Assembly: GCF_007747655.1 (NCBI RefSeq)
Contig: NZ_CP036274.1
Coordinates: 5,084,001-5,148,000, forward strand
DNA: 64,000 nucleotides
Origin: Anatilimnocola aggregata
GTDB taxonomy: Bacteria; Planctomycetota; Planctomycetia; Pirellulales; Pirellulaceae
Reading direction: 5' to 3'
The translations under genes and the position numbers were made by a program. Of the stretch, positions 26,184 through 35,462 are shown piece by piece (the first letter of the stretch is position 1; every line of letters begins with the position of its first letter). Under the pieces are notes generated by a model, which did not search any database, was not told where the DNA came from, and saw only the letters and a list, made by a program, of their open reading frames with translations.

Positions 26184-28586
26184 ATGAGGGAAGCAAATCA
26201 TTGCATTGCCGATGCTGTTCGGTTCCTGACGACGCTGTTCGAGCCGCAGGATATTGTTCTCTACCGTCCCATCGAAACTTGGGAGGAGAACGGCAAGAAG
26301 TGCTCGAAGACACTCTTCAAGCAGACGTATCATCGCGTCGCCACGCCGGACCTGGTGGGATACACCGTTGAGCAGCTGCTCGCGGTTTCCGAAGCCGAGA
26401 ATGCCAATGTGTTCTTCGGGGTCGCACCGCGATTCGGGGATAAGGGGCGGTTCGATCTGGCGTGGCAAGTCCGGACCGTCCGCGCAATATGGGTCGACAT
26501 CGACAAGATCACCGCCGAGGAACTCGCGGAGCGTTTGGCGAATTCAGAGTTGCCGCCGCCTTCCATTTCTGTCGCCAGCGGCAATGGTTACCACGTGTAT
26601 TGGCTGTTGAGCGAGCCCTACTTAATCGACGATGTTTGCGATCCTGCCCCAGTTGAAACTGAGTGGATCCGGAAGGACGGCAAGAACAAGCCGAACAAAT
26701 ACATCATCGATGCCAGCGGCGAGCGGATCGAGCTCACAAGTCGCGCTCTCCTGCCCAAGCTGAGCCCCAAGGCACTCCACCTCCAGGACGTCATGAAGGG
26801 GCTGGCGTCGAAACTCAGCGGCGACCATACGCATGATTTGTCCCGAATCCTGCGAGTGCCCGGAACGCTCAACCGCAAGAACCAGCGCAAGGGTGCCGCG
26901 CCAGTTCCTTGCCGGCTGGTCGAGTTGCATGCCGACCGACGTTACTCGGTATCTGAGTTCGAACATCTAGCGGCCTGTAGTCCAGACCGCGAAAAGCGGG
27001 ATGCGGTCGCCAAGATGCCGCTCCCCGCGAAACGTAATCTCTCGGCGTCGAAGCAGGACGAACTTGCTGCCGCTGTTGTACGGGCACGCTTGGCGAAGAA
27101 GGGGGACCGGAGTGCAGCAGACTTCTCCGTCTGTTGCGAAGCGATTCGCAATGGCGTGCCCAAGGAAGAGTTCTGGCCCCAGGTTGCTGACGTCAGCAAG
27201 TTCCAGGAACGCGGCCGGGACTATTTCGAGCAGACCTGGGAAGCAGCGGCCGACGAGATCCGCCTGGAGTTATACGAGGAACTGAACGGCAGCGACGACG
27301 AATCCGAGGAAGACGGCGACAATGGTGTCGTTCCGAAGGTTACTGCGCAAATTTGCGAAGAGAATCACTTCGCCCAAGACCAGGGAATGAAGCTGTATCG
27401 CTTCGACCACGGTGTCTATCGACCCAAGGCTGAAGAATACGTTCGCCGGCAAGTGAAGCGAGTTCTGCAGGATTGGGGCAAGTCACAACTGTGGACGCCA
27501 ACGCTGGCGGAGCAGGTGATCGAATACATCCGCGTGGATTCACCTGTCCTCTGGGAAAGCCCGCCGTCGGACGTACTCAACGTGCAGAACGGACTGCTCG
27601 ACATCGCCACGCGCCAGCTCAAGCGGCACCAACCGACATTCATGTCGCCGGTTCAATTGCCGGTTCGCTTCGATCCGGCGGCGACTTGCCCGAGCATCGA
27701 CTCATTCGTCGCCGACGTGTTTCCTGTGGACGCGCGTGATCTGGCGTGCGAAATCCCCGCCTATTTGATGCTGCCTGACAACTCATTCCAAAAGGCGATT
27801 CTTCTCACAGGCGCGGGAGGTAACGGTAAGTCGACGTACTTAGCAATGGTGTCGTCGTTCATCGGTAGTTCGAACACCTCGAGCATATCCCTGCACAAGC
27901 TGGAGTCGGATCGGTTCGCAGCTTCACGCATCATGGGGAAACTAGCCAACATCTGTGCTGACTTGCCGACCGAGCACTTGGCCGGGACCAGCGTGTTCAA
28001 GTCCATTACCGGCGGCGACAAAATTACCGGGGAATACAAATTTAAGGACAGCTTTGATTTCACTCCATTTTGCCGGCTTGTCTTCTCGGCAAACTCGCCA
28101 CCGCGCTCAACCGATTCATCTCAGGGATTCTTCGAGCGATGGCTCGTCATCCCATTCGATCGCTCGTTCCGCGGTTCGACGGAAGAAATATCGCGCAAGG
28201 TTCTCGACGCCAGGTTGTCTTCTCCGGCCGAGTTATCCGGCTTGCTGAACAAGGCACTCGACGCCTTGCCACGCATTGCCAAACAGAATGGCTTCACTCA
28301 GTCGGAAAGCACGCAGGCAGCTTGGAACGAATTTCATTCGACCACTGATCCGCTCGCCGGCTGGCTCGATCGCGCCACAGTGGAGTCTAGCGAGGCACTG
28401 GTTCCTAAGAAGAAGTTGTTGATCGCCTTCAACGACTACCTGGGAACATTGGGGCGGCCGGGAATGCCCGATTCGGCATTTGGCAAATCGTTAAAAAGGC
28501 ATCGTCCAGCGGTCGAGGCGAAGCAACGCACTTTAAGTGGGGAACAGCAATGGTGTTATGTCGGAATTGGGTTAGCCGCACAGTGA
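26184..28586 (+). CDS. RepB-like primase fused to D5/P4-type helicase
   Basis: 800 residues from ATG 26184, chosen for the GGAAGG site upstream and because the longer frame overlaps the preceding gene. The first 280 residues resemble RepB/AEP-type primases (IWVDIDK, SVASGNGYHVYWLL, RILRVPGTLNRKN). The C-terminal half is a superfamily-3-like helicase: Walker A LTGAGGNGKSTYL near residue 545, NICADLPTEHLAG as the B/C region, and RLVFSANSPPRS as the arginine-finger region. It should start and drive replication of the element after excision. An inverted repeat directly after its stop could be the origin. Confidence 0.9.
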   Translation: MREANHCIADAVRFLTTLFEPQDIVLYRPIETWEENGKKCSKTLFKQTYHRVATPDLVGYTVEQLLAVSEAENANVFFGVAPRFGDKGRFDLAWQVRTVRAIWVDIDKITAEELAERLANSELPPPSISVASGNGYHVYWLLSEPYLIDDVCDPAPVETEWIRKDGKNKPNKYIIDASGERIELTSRALLPKLSPKALHLQDVMKGLASKLSGDHTHDLSRILRVPGTLNRKNQRKGAAPVPCRLVELHADRRYSVSEFEHLAACSPDREKRDAVAKMPLPAKRNLSASKQDELAAAVVRARLAKKGDRSAADFSVCCEAIRNGVPKEEFWPQVADVSKFQERGRDYFEQTWEAAADEIRLELYEELNGSDDESEEDGDNGVVPKVTAQICEENHFAQDQGMKLYRFDHGVYRPKAEEYVRRQVKRVLQDWGKSQLWTPTLAEQVIEYIRVDSPVLWESPPSDVLNVQNGLLDIATRQLKRHQPTFMSPVQLPVRFDPAATCPSIDSFVADVFPVDARDLACEIPAYLMLPDNSFQKAILLTGAGGNGKSTYLAMVSSFIGSSNTSSISLHKLESDRFAASRIMGKLANICADLPTEHLAGTSVFKSITGGDKITGEYKFKDSFDFTPFCRLVFSANSPPRSTDSSQGFFERWLVIPFDRSFRGSTEEISRKVLDARLSSPAELSGLLNKALDALPRIAKQNGFTQSESTQAAWNEFHSTTDPLAGWLDRATVESSEALVPKKKLLIAFNDYLGTLGRPGMPDSAFGKSLKRHRPAVEAKQRTLSGEQQWCYVGIGLAAQ

Positions 28587-28594
28587 AAAACAGG

Positions 28595-28731
28595 TTCACA
28601 GGGTTCACAAGGACACCAGGGAAACACCTATCTAAACTAATCACGCGACCTTTGATAATCAGAGATGGAAGTGAGGGGTGCTGGGGAAATAACAGATTGG
28701 ATAACCCTGGTGTCCCTGTGATGCCTGTGAA
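28595..28731. repeat. 27-bp inverted repeat behind the primase gene
   Basis: Left arm 28595-28621 and right arm 28705-28731 pair over 27 bp with three mismatches (for example GGACACCAGGG with CCCTGGTGTCC), separated by 83 bp. There is no T-tract. Position right after a primase-helicase makes a replication origin or a paired protein-binding site plausible. Confidence 0.7.
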
Positions 28732-28744
28732 GTCCCGTTGCGGG

Positions 28745-28972
28745 CTATTCACCGACCCGAACAACCAGTTCCAAGCGGCCATCGCTCTCGACGGCGCTAG
28801 TCTCGATCAGGTGCCCTTCGTCCAGGTCAACGATGGCCGAGTCATGCAACAACCGCCGGGCTGCTTCCCGAGCAGTCTTGCCGCCGTACCCGAGCTCCGG
28901 GCTATGAGCCAGGCTGGCCGACCAATGGCCATGCGTCTGCGTTATCACAACGTGCAGCTCTCTGTGCTTCAT
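28745..28972 (-). CDS. Small hypothetical protein
   Basis: 75 residues with strand-like N-terminus (ELHVVITQTHGHWSASLAHSPE) followed by GGKTAREAARRLL, resembling the single-domain HicB-like fold, though key features are too few to call it. It is convergent with the primase gene and divergent from the next small gene. Function unknown. Confidence 0.5.
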   Translation of the reverse strand: MKHRELHVVITQTHGHWSASLAHSPELGYGGKTAREAARRLLHDSAIVDLDEGHLIETSAVESDGRLELVVRVGE

Positions 28973-29004
28973 TCAATCACCATTCTCAAGAACGGAATCT
29001 GAAC

Positions 29005-29232
29005 ATGCAAATTGAACCCCAGTCGAATCATGACGTCAAACATCCGACCAGTCAGTGCATCGATTGGTACAGCGAGGGCGAGACGCGCGTTGTACGAGTC
29101 GATGGTGTCGAGGTGCGGATCCGATTCATTGGTCGGAAGGGGCGGCGAGGCCGGATTCTGGTGGAGGCGCCGGCGGGGGCGGTGATTGAGCTAAGCACGG
29201 CACGAAGCGGAAACGAGGGCTGTTTCTTTTGA
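29005..29232 (+). CDS. Small basic hypothetical protein
   Basis: 75 residues. The middle is a compact beta-rich unit (TRVVRVDGVEVRIRFIGRKG, then RRGRILVEAPAGAVIEL) of a kind I recall next to phage-like genes in planctomycetes. It may bind nucleic acid, since it has an RKGRRGR patch. It starts 32 bp from the divergent gene at 28972. Confidence 0.6.
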   Translation: MQIEPQSNHDVKHPTSQCIDWYSEGETRVVRVDGVEVRIRFIGRKGRRGRILVEAPAGAVIELSTARSGNEGCFF

Positions 29233-29310
29233 GTTCAGGATGTCGTACAAGACTTTGGCCACCTTCGATACAGAGATGGCCGGGACAAACTTCTAGCAGG
29301 TTCATCGAAA

Positions 29311-31089
29311 TTAATGCTCCCTGTCGATCTCGACAGAGAAGTCGATTATTGCCTTGAGACTTTGTTCCTTCAAATCCTCTCCAGACTTTCCGTCAACACG
29401 AACAACAATGTCGTACAGGGCTCCGGTGTTAGGGAATGCGAACGAGTGCAATAATTCGCCCCCAAACAGCTCGTTATTTCGGATCTCGCTCAGCGATGCC
29501 GCTTTGACCGACAGAATTTTGCGGGTATCGCCTTCCGGTAAACTAAACACTCGGATTTGTCGTGATGACTGAATGTGGGTTGCCCCCCTATAGCTGCGGT
29601 CATTTTCACACTCTCTCGTGCCAAGTGTGATCGCGAGCATAACATGACGCTGATCAGACGATACAGCCAACGTGTAGCTCAGATCGACGGCCGTCCAGTC
29701 ATTGCTAAATACTTCTTGATCGTCACGGATCAAGCGGGCATCTTGACCTGTCAATTCAACGGGAAGTTTAGCAATTAAGACGGTTTCCTCGCACTTCTTT
29801 CTTTTGGTCACGATTTGGCCAGCGAATTCCGCGGTGCGGTAGTCGGCCATAGGTTCGTTATCAAACGCGAAACGCACTTCAAATGAGATCGGAACGGCAG
29901 CGGTTTGGGCATCAAACACGACTGTATCCGCCAGGAATTGGTTTACATTGTTGAGGAAGGCTTCGGGACCGCCGGTAACGGTTGCCCCCAAAACGGGACT
30001 TGCCTTACCGCCAATAATGACGGCCTCTGCCTCCATCGAATGAAATATCCTCTTTTGTTCGTCGTCGAGGTGGCCGTCCACCTTGAGTCCAAACCCGCTC
30101 GCCTGAACTCGCAATGTCCGTTTCAATTCTTCTTCGGTCGCCGCTGCCGACAGCACGATCACCGCACGGCGCCCGTACTTCACGCTTCGCACAAAGCCGA
30201 TCTCCCCGTATTCCTTCATCTTGCTCAAAATATACTTCGCGAGAATCGGATCGGCATCCAGCGAAGTAGCCGGCGACATACCATCAATCTGGGTAATGTC
30301 GGCAACGATCGTGTAATAAGCCTCCGAGAGACTCAGCACGGCAAATGAACGCCGTTCGGAGCCAACCGCTTTCCTGCTTGCACTGAATTGAACTCCCCAT
30401 CCACCGACAGACAACCCGGACTCGCTCAGTGCTTTTTCCAGGCTAGCACCATACGTAATTTTCAAACTCGACTTCTGCGCCGGGCGTGTGAGTTGCTGAA
30501 TGATCGGCGCGGCCGCCCGTTGAAAACCAAAAAAAGTACCATCATGAACGAAGGTGGTCCTTTTACTTTGTGCTCCGACTAGTACTGTCGGCACTTCGGC
30601 CATCGGTGCCTTGCCTTGCACGGGTACAAACCTTCCTTCCCGCAGTGGCCCGACAAAGATGCGTGATCCCGGATATACAAACCCATCGTCGTTACCGAAA
30701 AGTACCCATTCCCGGACCTCCGTCATGGTGTTGGAAATCTGCTCCTCAACCGTGAGGTAGTATTTTCCGTCCTTGACCTCCTTGATCACCGGTGTTCTGC
30801 TGGTCGGCTTCGGCGTTACGGCCTTAGTTGGGCGATGGTGCTTCAGAATGGTTTGTAGCTCCAAATACTTGGAGCTACTCGTCTGCGGAGTATCAGTAGA
30901 AACTGCTTGCGCAGCCGACCCTATGGGTGCATCTGAAGGCGGCAGCTCAAACGCAAATACACCAGTTGCCAGCGACAGGCCAGCGAGTGAAAAAAAAGCT
31001 CGGCGCTGTACGGTTTGGCAAGACAGTTCTTTCATATTGGGAAGGACCATATCTACCCAGCCGTTACGATTGAAGAGTGTCATGTGCAA
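29311..31089 (-). CDS. Cholesterol-dependent cytolysin-like pore-forming protein
   Basis: 592 residues, start supported by GGAG 9 bp upstream. A Tat- or Sec-type signal (RRAFFSLAGLSLATGVFA) implies export. The middle follows the order of thiol-activated cytolysin motifs: VYPGSRIFVGPL near 138, YGASLEKALSE near 211, SEAYYTIVAD, SVKYGRRAVIVL near 304, AEAVIIGGKAS near 355 and VPISFEVRFAFDN near 400. In pneumolysin I recall the equivalents YYTVSVD, SVAYGRQVYLKL, KAVILGGDPS and LPISYTTSFLRDN. The undecapeptide position reads ECENDRSYRG (near 495), keeping Glu-Cys but no tryptophan, so cholesterol binding is doubtful. Likely a CDC-like protein aimed at another membrane. It is minus-strand cargo within a phage-like element. 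Confidence 0.75.
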   Translation of the reverse strand: MHMTLFNRNGWVDMVLPNMKELSCQTVQRRAFFSLAGLSLATGVFAFELPPSDAPIGSAAQAVSTDTPQTSSSKYLELQTILKHHRPTKAVTPKPTSRTPVIKEVKDGKYYLTVEEQISNTMTEVREWVLFGNDDGFVYPGSRIFVGPLREGRFVPVQGKAPMAEVPTVLVGAQSKRTTFVHDGTFFGFQRAAAPIIQQLTRPAQKSSLKITYGASLEKALSESGLSVGGWGVQFSASRKAVGSERRSFAVLSLSEAYYTIVADITQIDGMSPATSLDADPILAKYILSKMKEYGEIGFVRSVKYGRRAVIVLSAAATEEELKRTLRVQASGFGLKVDGHLDDEQKRIFHSMEAEAVIIGGKASPVLGATVTGGPEAFLNNVNQFLADTVVFDAQTAAVPISFEVRFAFDNEPMADYRTAEFAGQIVTKRKKCEETVLIAKLPVELTGQDARLIRDDQEVFSNDWTAVDLSYTLAVSSDQRHVMLAITLGTRECENDRSYRGATHIQSSRQIRVFSLPEGDTRKILSVKAASLSEIRNNELFGGELLHSFAFPNTGALYDIVVRVDGKSGEDLKEQSLKAIIDFSVEIDREH

Positions 31090-31150
31090 GACTCCTGATC
31101 AGGACGGATCGATTGGACTGAAGTTGGTCCGAGTTGCTCGAGCCGTCACA

Positions 31151-31178
31151 ATAAAAAAGGCCGCCAAAGGGCGGCCTT
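31151..31178 (-). terminator. Rho-independent terminator
   Basis: On the minus strand a perfect 9-bp stem (AAGGCCGCC with GGCGGCCTT) with a four-base loop is followed by a run of T. It ends the two-gene unit 33125-31201 and separates it from the cytolysin-like gene, which therefore needs its own promoter. Confidence 0.92.
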
Positions 31179-31200
31179 GCGGACAAAGTTTTTATTGGCG

Positions 31201-32346
31201 TCAAGTCTGCTTATGCCACATGTGTTCTCGGTCGGTGAACACATTAGGGTCACCCACCCCGCAAATGGCATTCACTTTTTGCAACCGACTCTCACGAGAA
31301 GTCTGCTTGTGGCAGATCGAAATAAGTTCGGCGTAAGCCTCATCACGATCTAAGCCAGATACGGTTACATCGGCGTGCCGCGACGCGGACACATCGACAG
31401 ATGCAACTGTATTAATAGCTAGCAAGAGAACAACCCCAGAATAAAGCAGCCACCACACTACAAGCATGAGAGATGGCTCGCGTGCAATTCGCCTAGCAAG
31501 TGTGTTCTTAGTTGTCCTCTCGTCAATTTCGATGCACTTCGCCTTGGCTTCGTACTCGCGGTCAAAAATTGTCTGATCCATAGTAGCGAGTCGGCCCCGA
31601 ATCACGTTGATGCTTGCTTCGCGGTTCTCCGGATCGGATTCCGTCAGCAACCATGCTACCAAGGCTTTCAGCGGCATCTTCGCGGGCACTAGCGGTCCTA
31701 GCAAGGACGCTCGGTGCCGCAAATCTTCTGCCGTGAAATCGTCTGGTTTCGACTTTTCCGCAGCCTCGGCGAACTCAATTGACTCGGGCGAGATATCACT
31801 CTGGTTAACCACCTTCTGAACCGCTTTCTCCGAGACAGCGATTGCCTTGCGCTCGCGATCCTTTAGGAACTCGTCGTAGGTTTTACCAAGCAACTCCCCT
31901 GATCGACGTGCCCGTTGTTGGTGCAGGCGAATTTCCTTTGCTTCGAAGTCCCATTCGCGGCGGTCAGAAATATAGTTTGGGCGGTCATGGCGGTGACCTT
32001 CGAGTTCAGCAATTTGTTCTTCCAGTGACAAATCGGCGGTAGTGCAAAAGGGCGATTCGTTTGCACGCATGTGTTTAACTAAAAATGCCCATCCCGCATT
32101 GTAGATATCTCCCCACCGCAGAATAATTTGATCGTGCCACGAATTTGAAAGCTTGTCGGCCTCACGAAGTGCCGTTCTAAACGCGAATTCGTGAACGCAC
32201 CTAAGAAGGTGTAAGAATAGTTCCTTGCGGGCCTGGCCAATTACGGTGTTGTCAAAAAGAGAGCCACATTCGGTGCAAACGGATTCATGCATCCTGTTTA
32301 GCATCTCTTTAAGTTGCGGGATTGTGCGGCGAACCTTACCTGGCAT
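31201..32346 (-). CDS. Hypothetical protein with C-terminal membrane helix
   Basis: 381 residues, AAGGA 8 bp before the ATG. A CTECGSLF pair near residue 24 may bind metal. Residues 120-270 are charged and probably coiled or helical. One transmembrane helix (LMLVVWWLLYSGVVLLLAI) lies near 300, followed by a short Cys-containing tail. It starts 11 bp after the TPR gene and ends before a strong terminator, so the pair forms one operon. I recognise no family; a membrane-linked effector or sensor of the element is one possibility. Confidence 0.6.
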   Translation of the reverse strand: MPGKVRRTIPQLKEMLNRMHESVCTECGSLFDNTVIGQARKELFLHLLRCVHEFAFRTALREADKLSNSWHDQIILRWGDIYNAGWAFLVKHMRANESPFCTTADLSLEEQIAELEGHRHDRPNYISDRREWDFEAKEIRLHQQRARRSGELLGKTYDEFLKDRERKAIAVSEKAVQKVVNQSDISPESIEFAEAAEKSKPDDFTAEDLRHRASLLGPLVPAKMPLKALVAWLLTESDPENREASINVIRGRLATMDQTIFDREYEAKAKCIEIDERTTKNTLARRIAREPSLMLVVWWLLYSGVVLLLAINTVASVDVSASRHADVTVSGLDRDEAYAELISICHKQTSRESRLQKVNAICGVGDPNVFTDREHMWHKQT

Positions 32347-32357
32347 TTCAGAAGTCC

Positions 32358-33125
32358 TTAAAGAGGGGTGTTTGAGCCACGGGTTTTGTCGAGCCAGTTT
32401 TTCAATCGAGGTACCAACTCCAGTTCAGTTGACAGCATGTCTGCATATTCAGGTTCAAGTTCAAGCAGCGTCACCCATACCGTGTCGAGCGTCCCATCAT
32501 TAGCGAAAGCGGGTAGGTCCCGGAGAACTTTTAGCCCCATGGCTCGGTGCTTTTCGCTCCCTTCGAGTAAAGAGGCGATAGCATAATTGGACCAGAAGCC
32601 TTGGTTCCGGGGATCAATCACGATCGCATTTGTGACATACCTCAGAGCCTCGGCGTATTCGCCTTCAACTCGCAGATAGTGCTCGCTGATATTGAAGTTT
32701 GAAACCGCCTCCATCCAAGAGTTGGTACCCTGGACAATTTCCAACGCGTCGCGGTCGCAAGAAACGCTTTCCTCAAAGTCGTTTGTTGCAAACATCCACA
32801 ACCCACGCATTGTTGCAACTGCCCATTCCGGGCATGGATGGTCGCCGGGGCCTTTCCGGATGAAGCAATCCAGCTTTTGCTCAATAATTGTTCGCAGTGT
32901 TGTTTGTTCGGAAGGACCGCTACTTACGAATGCCTGAATTAGCTCGATCAGTTCAGTCTGCGCCGGCGTCTTTGTGTACAACGCCAGAATGAAGAAGTGG
33001 CGTGGGGGTTCGCCATTTGTGGCCGCCCAGTCGATTGCGCTCGCAATTGCGCGATCGACCAAATCGTCAACCGGTTGGTGGTTCATGTTTACCTCGATGA
33101 AAGGGGTTGTCTGCTCATCTGCCAT
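32358..33125 (-). CDS. TPR-like protein
   Basis: 255 residues, all helical. Residues 100-200 resemble two or three tetratricopeptide units (MEAVSNFNISEHYLRVEGEYAEALRY is the clearest, followed by AIVIDPRNQGFWSNYAIASLLEG). A second start at 33086 has a better ribosome-binding site (GAGGT) than 33125. TPR proteins mediate protein contacts; the partner is probably the downstream membrane protein. Confidence 0.65.
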   Translation of the reverse strand: MADEQTTPFIEVNMNHQPVDDLVDRAIASAIDWAATNGEPPRHFFILALYTKTPAQTELIELIQAFVSSGPSEQTTLRTIIEQKLDCFIRKGPGDHPCPEWAVATMRGLWMFATNDFEESVSCDRDALEIVQGTNSWMEAVSNFNISEHYLRVEGEYAEALRYVTNAIVIDPRNQGFWSNYAIASLLEGSEKHRAMGLKVLRDLPAFANDGTLDTVWVTLLELEPEYADMLSTELELVPRLKNWLDKTRGSNTPL

Positions 33126-33335
33126 ATTAGAGCAGTCACGAGCCGCCGTTGCGGACAGATTTTTCTAAGGTATTCCCGTGGTTGGATTTGCGGCGCTCCG
33201 TGAGTTCCTCGGCTCAATCCGATCTCAGATACAACGCTGCCTTGGTTTCAGAGTTTCAAAATGGATCGCGGGTTTTAAAGATCTCATTCTTCGCATTCAA
33301 CCCCCGCGCGAAGAAAGTCCCGCTAGCGTGACTTA

Positions 33336-33357
33336 CTGTGGTACAATACCACCACAG
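33336..33357. promoter_or_regulatory. Short palindrome before the methyltransferase gene
   Basis: CTGTGG and CCACAG (with inner TGGT/ACCA) frame ACAAT, about 100 bp upstream of the ParB-methyltransferase ATG in a 334-bp intergenic stretch (33126-33459) that shows no gene. It could be an operator; there is no direct evidence of binding. Confidence 0.35.
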
Positions 33358-33459
33358 CGATCGACGCGTTCTCTGGTCCGTCGATCCGCCGCCTGGGATA
33401 CCCGGGCCGCACTCCGCATCTCGGAGCAACCAGCACTCACGTGCTCAAGGTATGCTCCG

Positions 33460-34773
33460 ATGCAAATCGAACAGTGGTTGATCGACCGCGTTAAGCCGTA
33501 CCCCAACAACCCCCGCGTCAACACTGACGCTGTCGCGGCAGTTGCGGCTTCGTTGAAGGAATACGGCTGGCGTCAGCCGATTGTGGTCGACCAGGACGGC
33601 GTGATCATCGTCGGGCATACTCGCTGGAAAGCGGCCAAGAAGCTCGGGTACACCGAAGTCCCCGTGCATACGGCGACCGATCTCACGCCGGCGCAGATCA
33701 AAGCGTACCGGATCGCGGATAATCAGACGGCTAACATCGCCGAATGGGACAAGCAGTTGTTGCCCATCGAACTGGCCGATCTGCAGGAGATGGATTACGA
33801 CCTCACGCTGCTCGGCTTCGACCAGGACGAGTTGCAGAAGCTGATGGGGATCGAGGTCGCGGAAGGCCAGTGTGATCCTGACAGTGTCCCAGCGCCGCCC
33901 GACGAAGCGATCACGAAGCCTGGCGACCTGTGGATCCTTGGCAATCATCGACTGCTCTGTGGTGATAGCAGCAAGCCGGAACAGCTCGATCGTTTACTCG
34001 ATGGCGCCCAAATCCATCTGGTGAACAGCGATCCACCGTACAACGTCAAGGTGGAGCCTCGCAGCAACAATGCTATCGCTGCGGGACTCAGTTCGTTCGC
34101 TGGTCCGAAGCATCACCAGTCGCTCGATGTGGCTCGTCATCCGGGTAAGGCCAAACCGACGCAGAAGAAGCTCCGGGCGAAGGACCGTCCACTTGCCAAC
34201 GACTTCGTAACGGACGAAGCCTTCGATGATCTGCTCGATGCTTGGTTTGGCAACATCTCGCGTGTGCTGCTTCCCGGCCGCAGCTTCTACATCTGGGGCG
34301 GTTACGCCAACCTCGGTAACTATCCGCCGTTCCTCAAGAAGCACGAGCTGTACTTCAGCCAAGGCATCATCTGGGACAAGCAGCACCCGGTGCTCACGCG
34401 GAAGGACTTTATGGGCGCGTTCGAAATCGCTTTCTACGGGTGGAAAGAAGGCGCTGGCCACACGTTCCTCGGGCCTAACAACGCGACCGATCTCTGGCAT
34501 GTGAAGAAGGTCAACCCGCAGAGCATGGTGCATCTGACCGAGAAGCCGGTCGAGCTTGCAGCACGGGCGATGCAGTACTCGTCACGACCGGGTGAGAACG
34601 TGCTCGATCTGTTTGGTGGCAGCGGTTCCACGCTGATCGGTGCGGAGCAGACCGGACGCAACGCGTACCTAATGGAACTGGACGTTCTCTATTGTGACGT
34701 TATCGTCCAGCGCTGGGAAAAGTTTGCCGGGCGGAAGGCAGAACGGGTCGCGTCCGCCGAGGTGGCCGCTTGA
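33460..34773 (+). CDS. ParB-domain DNA methyltransferase (beta-type)
   Basis: 437 residues from ATG 33460, with AAGG upstream and where homology to ParB-like proteins begins. Residues 10-110 are a ParB/Spo0J N-terminal domain (YPNNPR, VDQDGVIIVGHTRWKAAKKLG, KAYRIADNQT). The methyltransferase follows with SDPPYNV (motif IV, near residue 190) before DLFGGSGSTLIGAEQTGR (motif I), the beta-class order. It should methylate adenine N6 or cytosine N4. Phages carry such fusions to protect or mark their DNA. No cognate nuclease is adjacent. Confidence 0.92.
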   Translation: MQIEQWLIDRVKPYPNNPRVNTDAVAAVAASLKEYGWRQPIVVDQDGVIIVGHTRWKAAKKLGYTEVPVHTATDLTPAQIKAYRIADNQTANIAEWDKQLLPIELADLQEMDYDLTLLGFDQDELQKLMGIEVAEGQCDPDSVPAPPDEAITKPGDLWILGNHRLLCGDSSKPEQLDRLLDGAQIHLVNSDPPYNVKVEPRSNNAIAAGLSSFAGPKHHQSLDVARHPGKAKPTQKKLRAKDRPLANDFVTDEAFDDLLDAWFGNISRVLLPGRSFYIWGGYANLGNYPPFLKKHELYFSQGIIWDKQHPVLTRKDFMGAFEIAFYGWKEGAGHTFLGPNNATDLWHVKKVNPQSMVHLTEKPVELAARAMQYSSRPGENVLDLFGGSGSTLIGAEQTGRNAYLMELDVLYCDVIVQRWEKFAGRKAERVASAEVAA

Positions 34774-34833
34774 ACGCCACACTTCGCAACACGGGCGGCC
34801 GGTCGCACAGTCCCGCCGTTGTCCCCATAAACG

Positions 34834-34866
34834 AAAAAACGCCCCAACGTGGCGAACGTGGGGCGT
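34834..34866 (-). terminator. Rho-independent terminator
   Basis: On the minus strand ACGCCCCACGT pairs with ACGTTGGGGCGT (one bulge) and runs into six T. It ends the HARE-HTH gene and lies between convergent genes. Confidence 0.88.
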
Positions 34867-34892
34867 CGTGGGGCCAAGTCTGGCGGAGTGGG

Positions 34893-35375
34893 CTATCCGT
34901 TGAACGCAAAGTTGCCGCGGTCGGTCTTCTTGAACCGGGCTTCCTTCCCCTTCGTCGTGATCTCCCGCAGGATGGCGCTGTAGAGCGTGGCGTGCGGCGT
35001 CTTGCCACCGGGGCTCGTCCAATAGCCCTTCGCGGCGATGGTTTCGATCATCGCCTTGGTGTTCATTGGTTCTTTGGTCTCTTCGAGGAGCTTGGCGGCA
35101 GCGTCCAACGCCGACATCTTCTTCTCTTTCGCAGGCTTGGCCTTGGCAGGCTTCTTCGCTTTGACCTTCGTGCCCTGCGGCTCCTTGCATTTCGTACAGA
35201 AGCGTTCACCGTTCTCGTCCGTCCATTCGTGGTCGCCACCCTTGGGGCAGGTAACGATGGGCTTGGTCGCGGGCGCTTCGGGCTTGGCGGCGGGTGCCTC
35301 GGCCTTTGCCTTCTTCGCTGGCTTGGCCTTCACGGTCTTAGTGGCTGGCTTCTTCGTGCTGGACTTCTTGGACAT
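34893..35375 (-). CDS. HARE-HTH domain protein with zinc ribbon
   Basis: 160 residues from ATG 35375, chosen for GGAG 7 bp upstream. A long Lys/Ala/Pro histone-like tail (residues 1-45) is followed by a zinc ribbon (CPKGGDHEW, CTKCKEP), another basic linker, and a C-terminal HARE-HTH winged helix (ALDAAAKLLEETKEPMNTKAM, ATLYSAILREI, RFKKTDRGNFAFNG). It should bind DNA non-specifically or recognise modified DNA, a role proposed for this domain. A methyltransferase gene lies next door on the other strand, which fits. Confidence 0.85.
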   Translation of the reverse strand: MSKKSSTKKPATKTVKAKPAKKAKAEAPAAKPEAPATKPIVTCPKGGDHEWTDENGERFCTKCKEPQGTKVKAKKPAKAKPAKEKKMSALDAAAKLLEETKEPMNTKAMIETIAAKGYWTSPGGKTPHATLYSAILREITTKGKEARFKKTDRGNFAFNG

Positions 35376-35462
35376 CGTCGTTCTCCGGATTCGCAATGGA
35401 TTGGCTGCCATCGTCAGGCCCGGCGAACCACCGCCGAGCTACGCCTGCGAAGGCGTTTCGGC

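Noticed and set aside
28745-29232. Divergent small genes as a toxin-antitoxin pair
   Set aside because: Toxin-antitoxin pairs are normally co-directional, and neither protein has a recognisable toxin motif.
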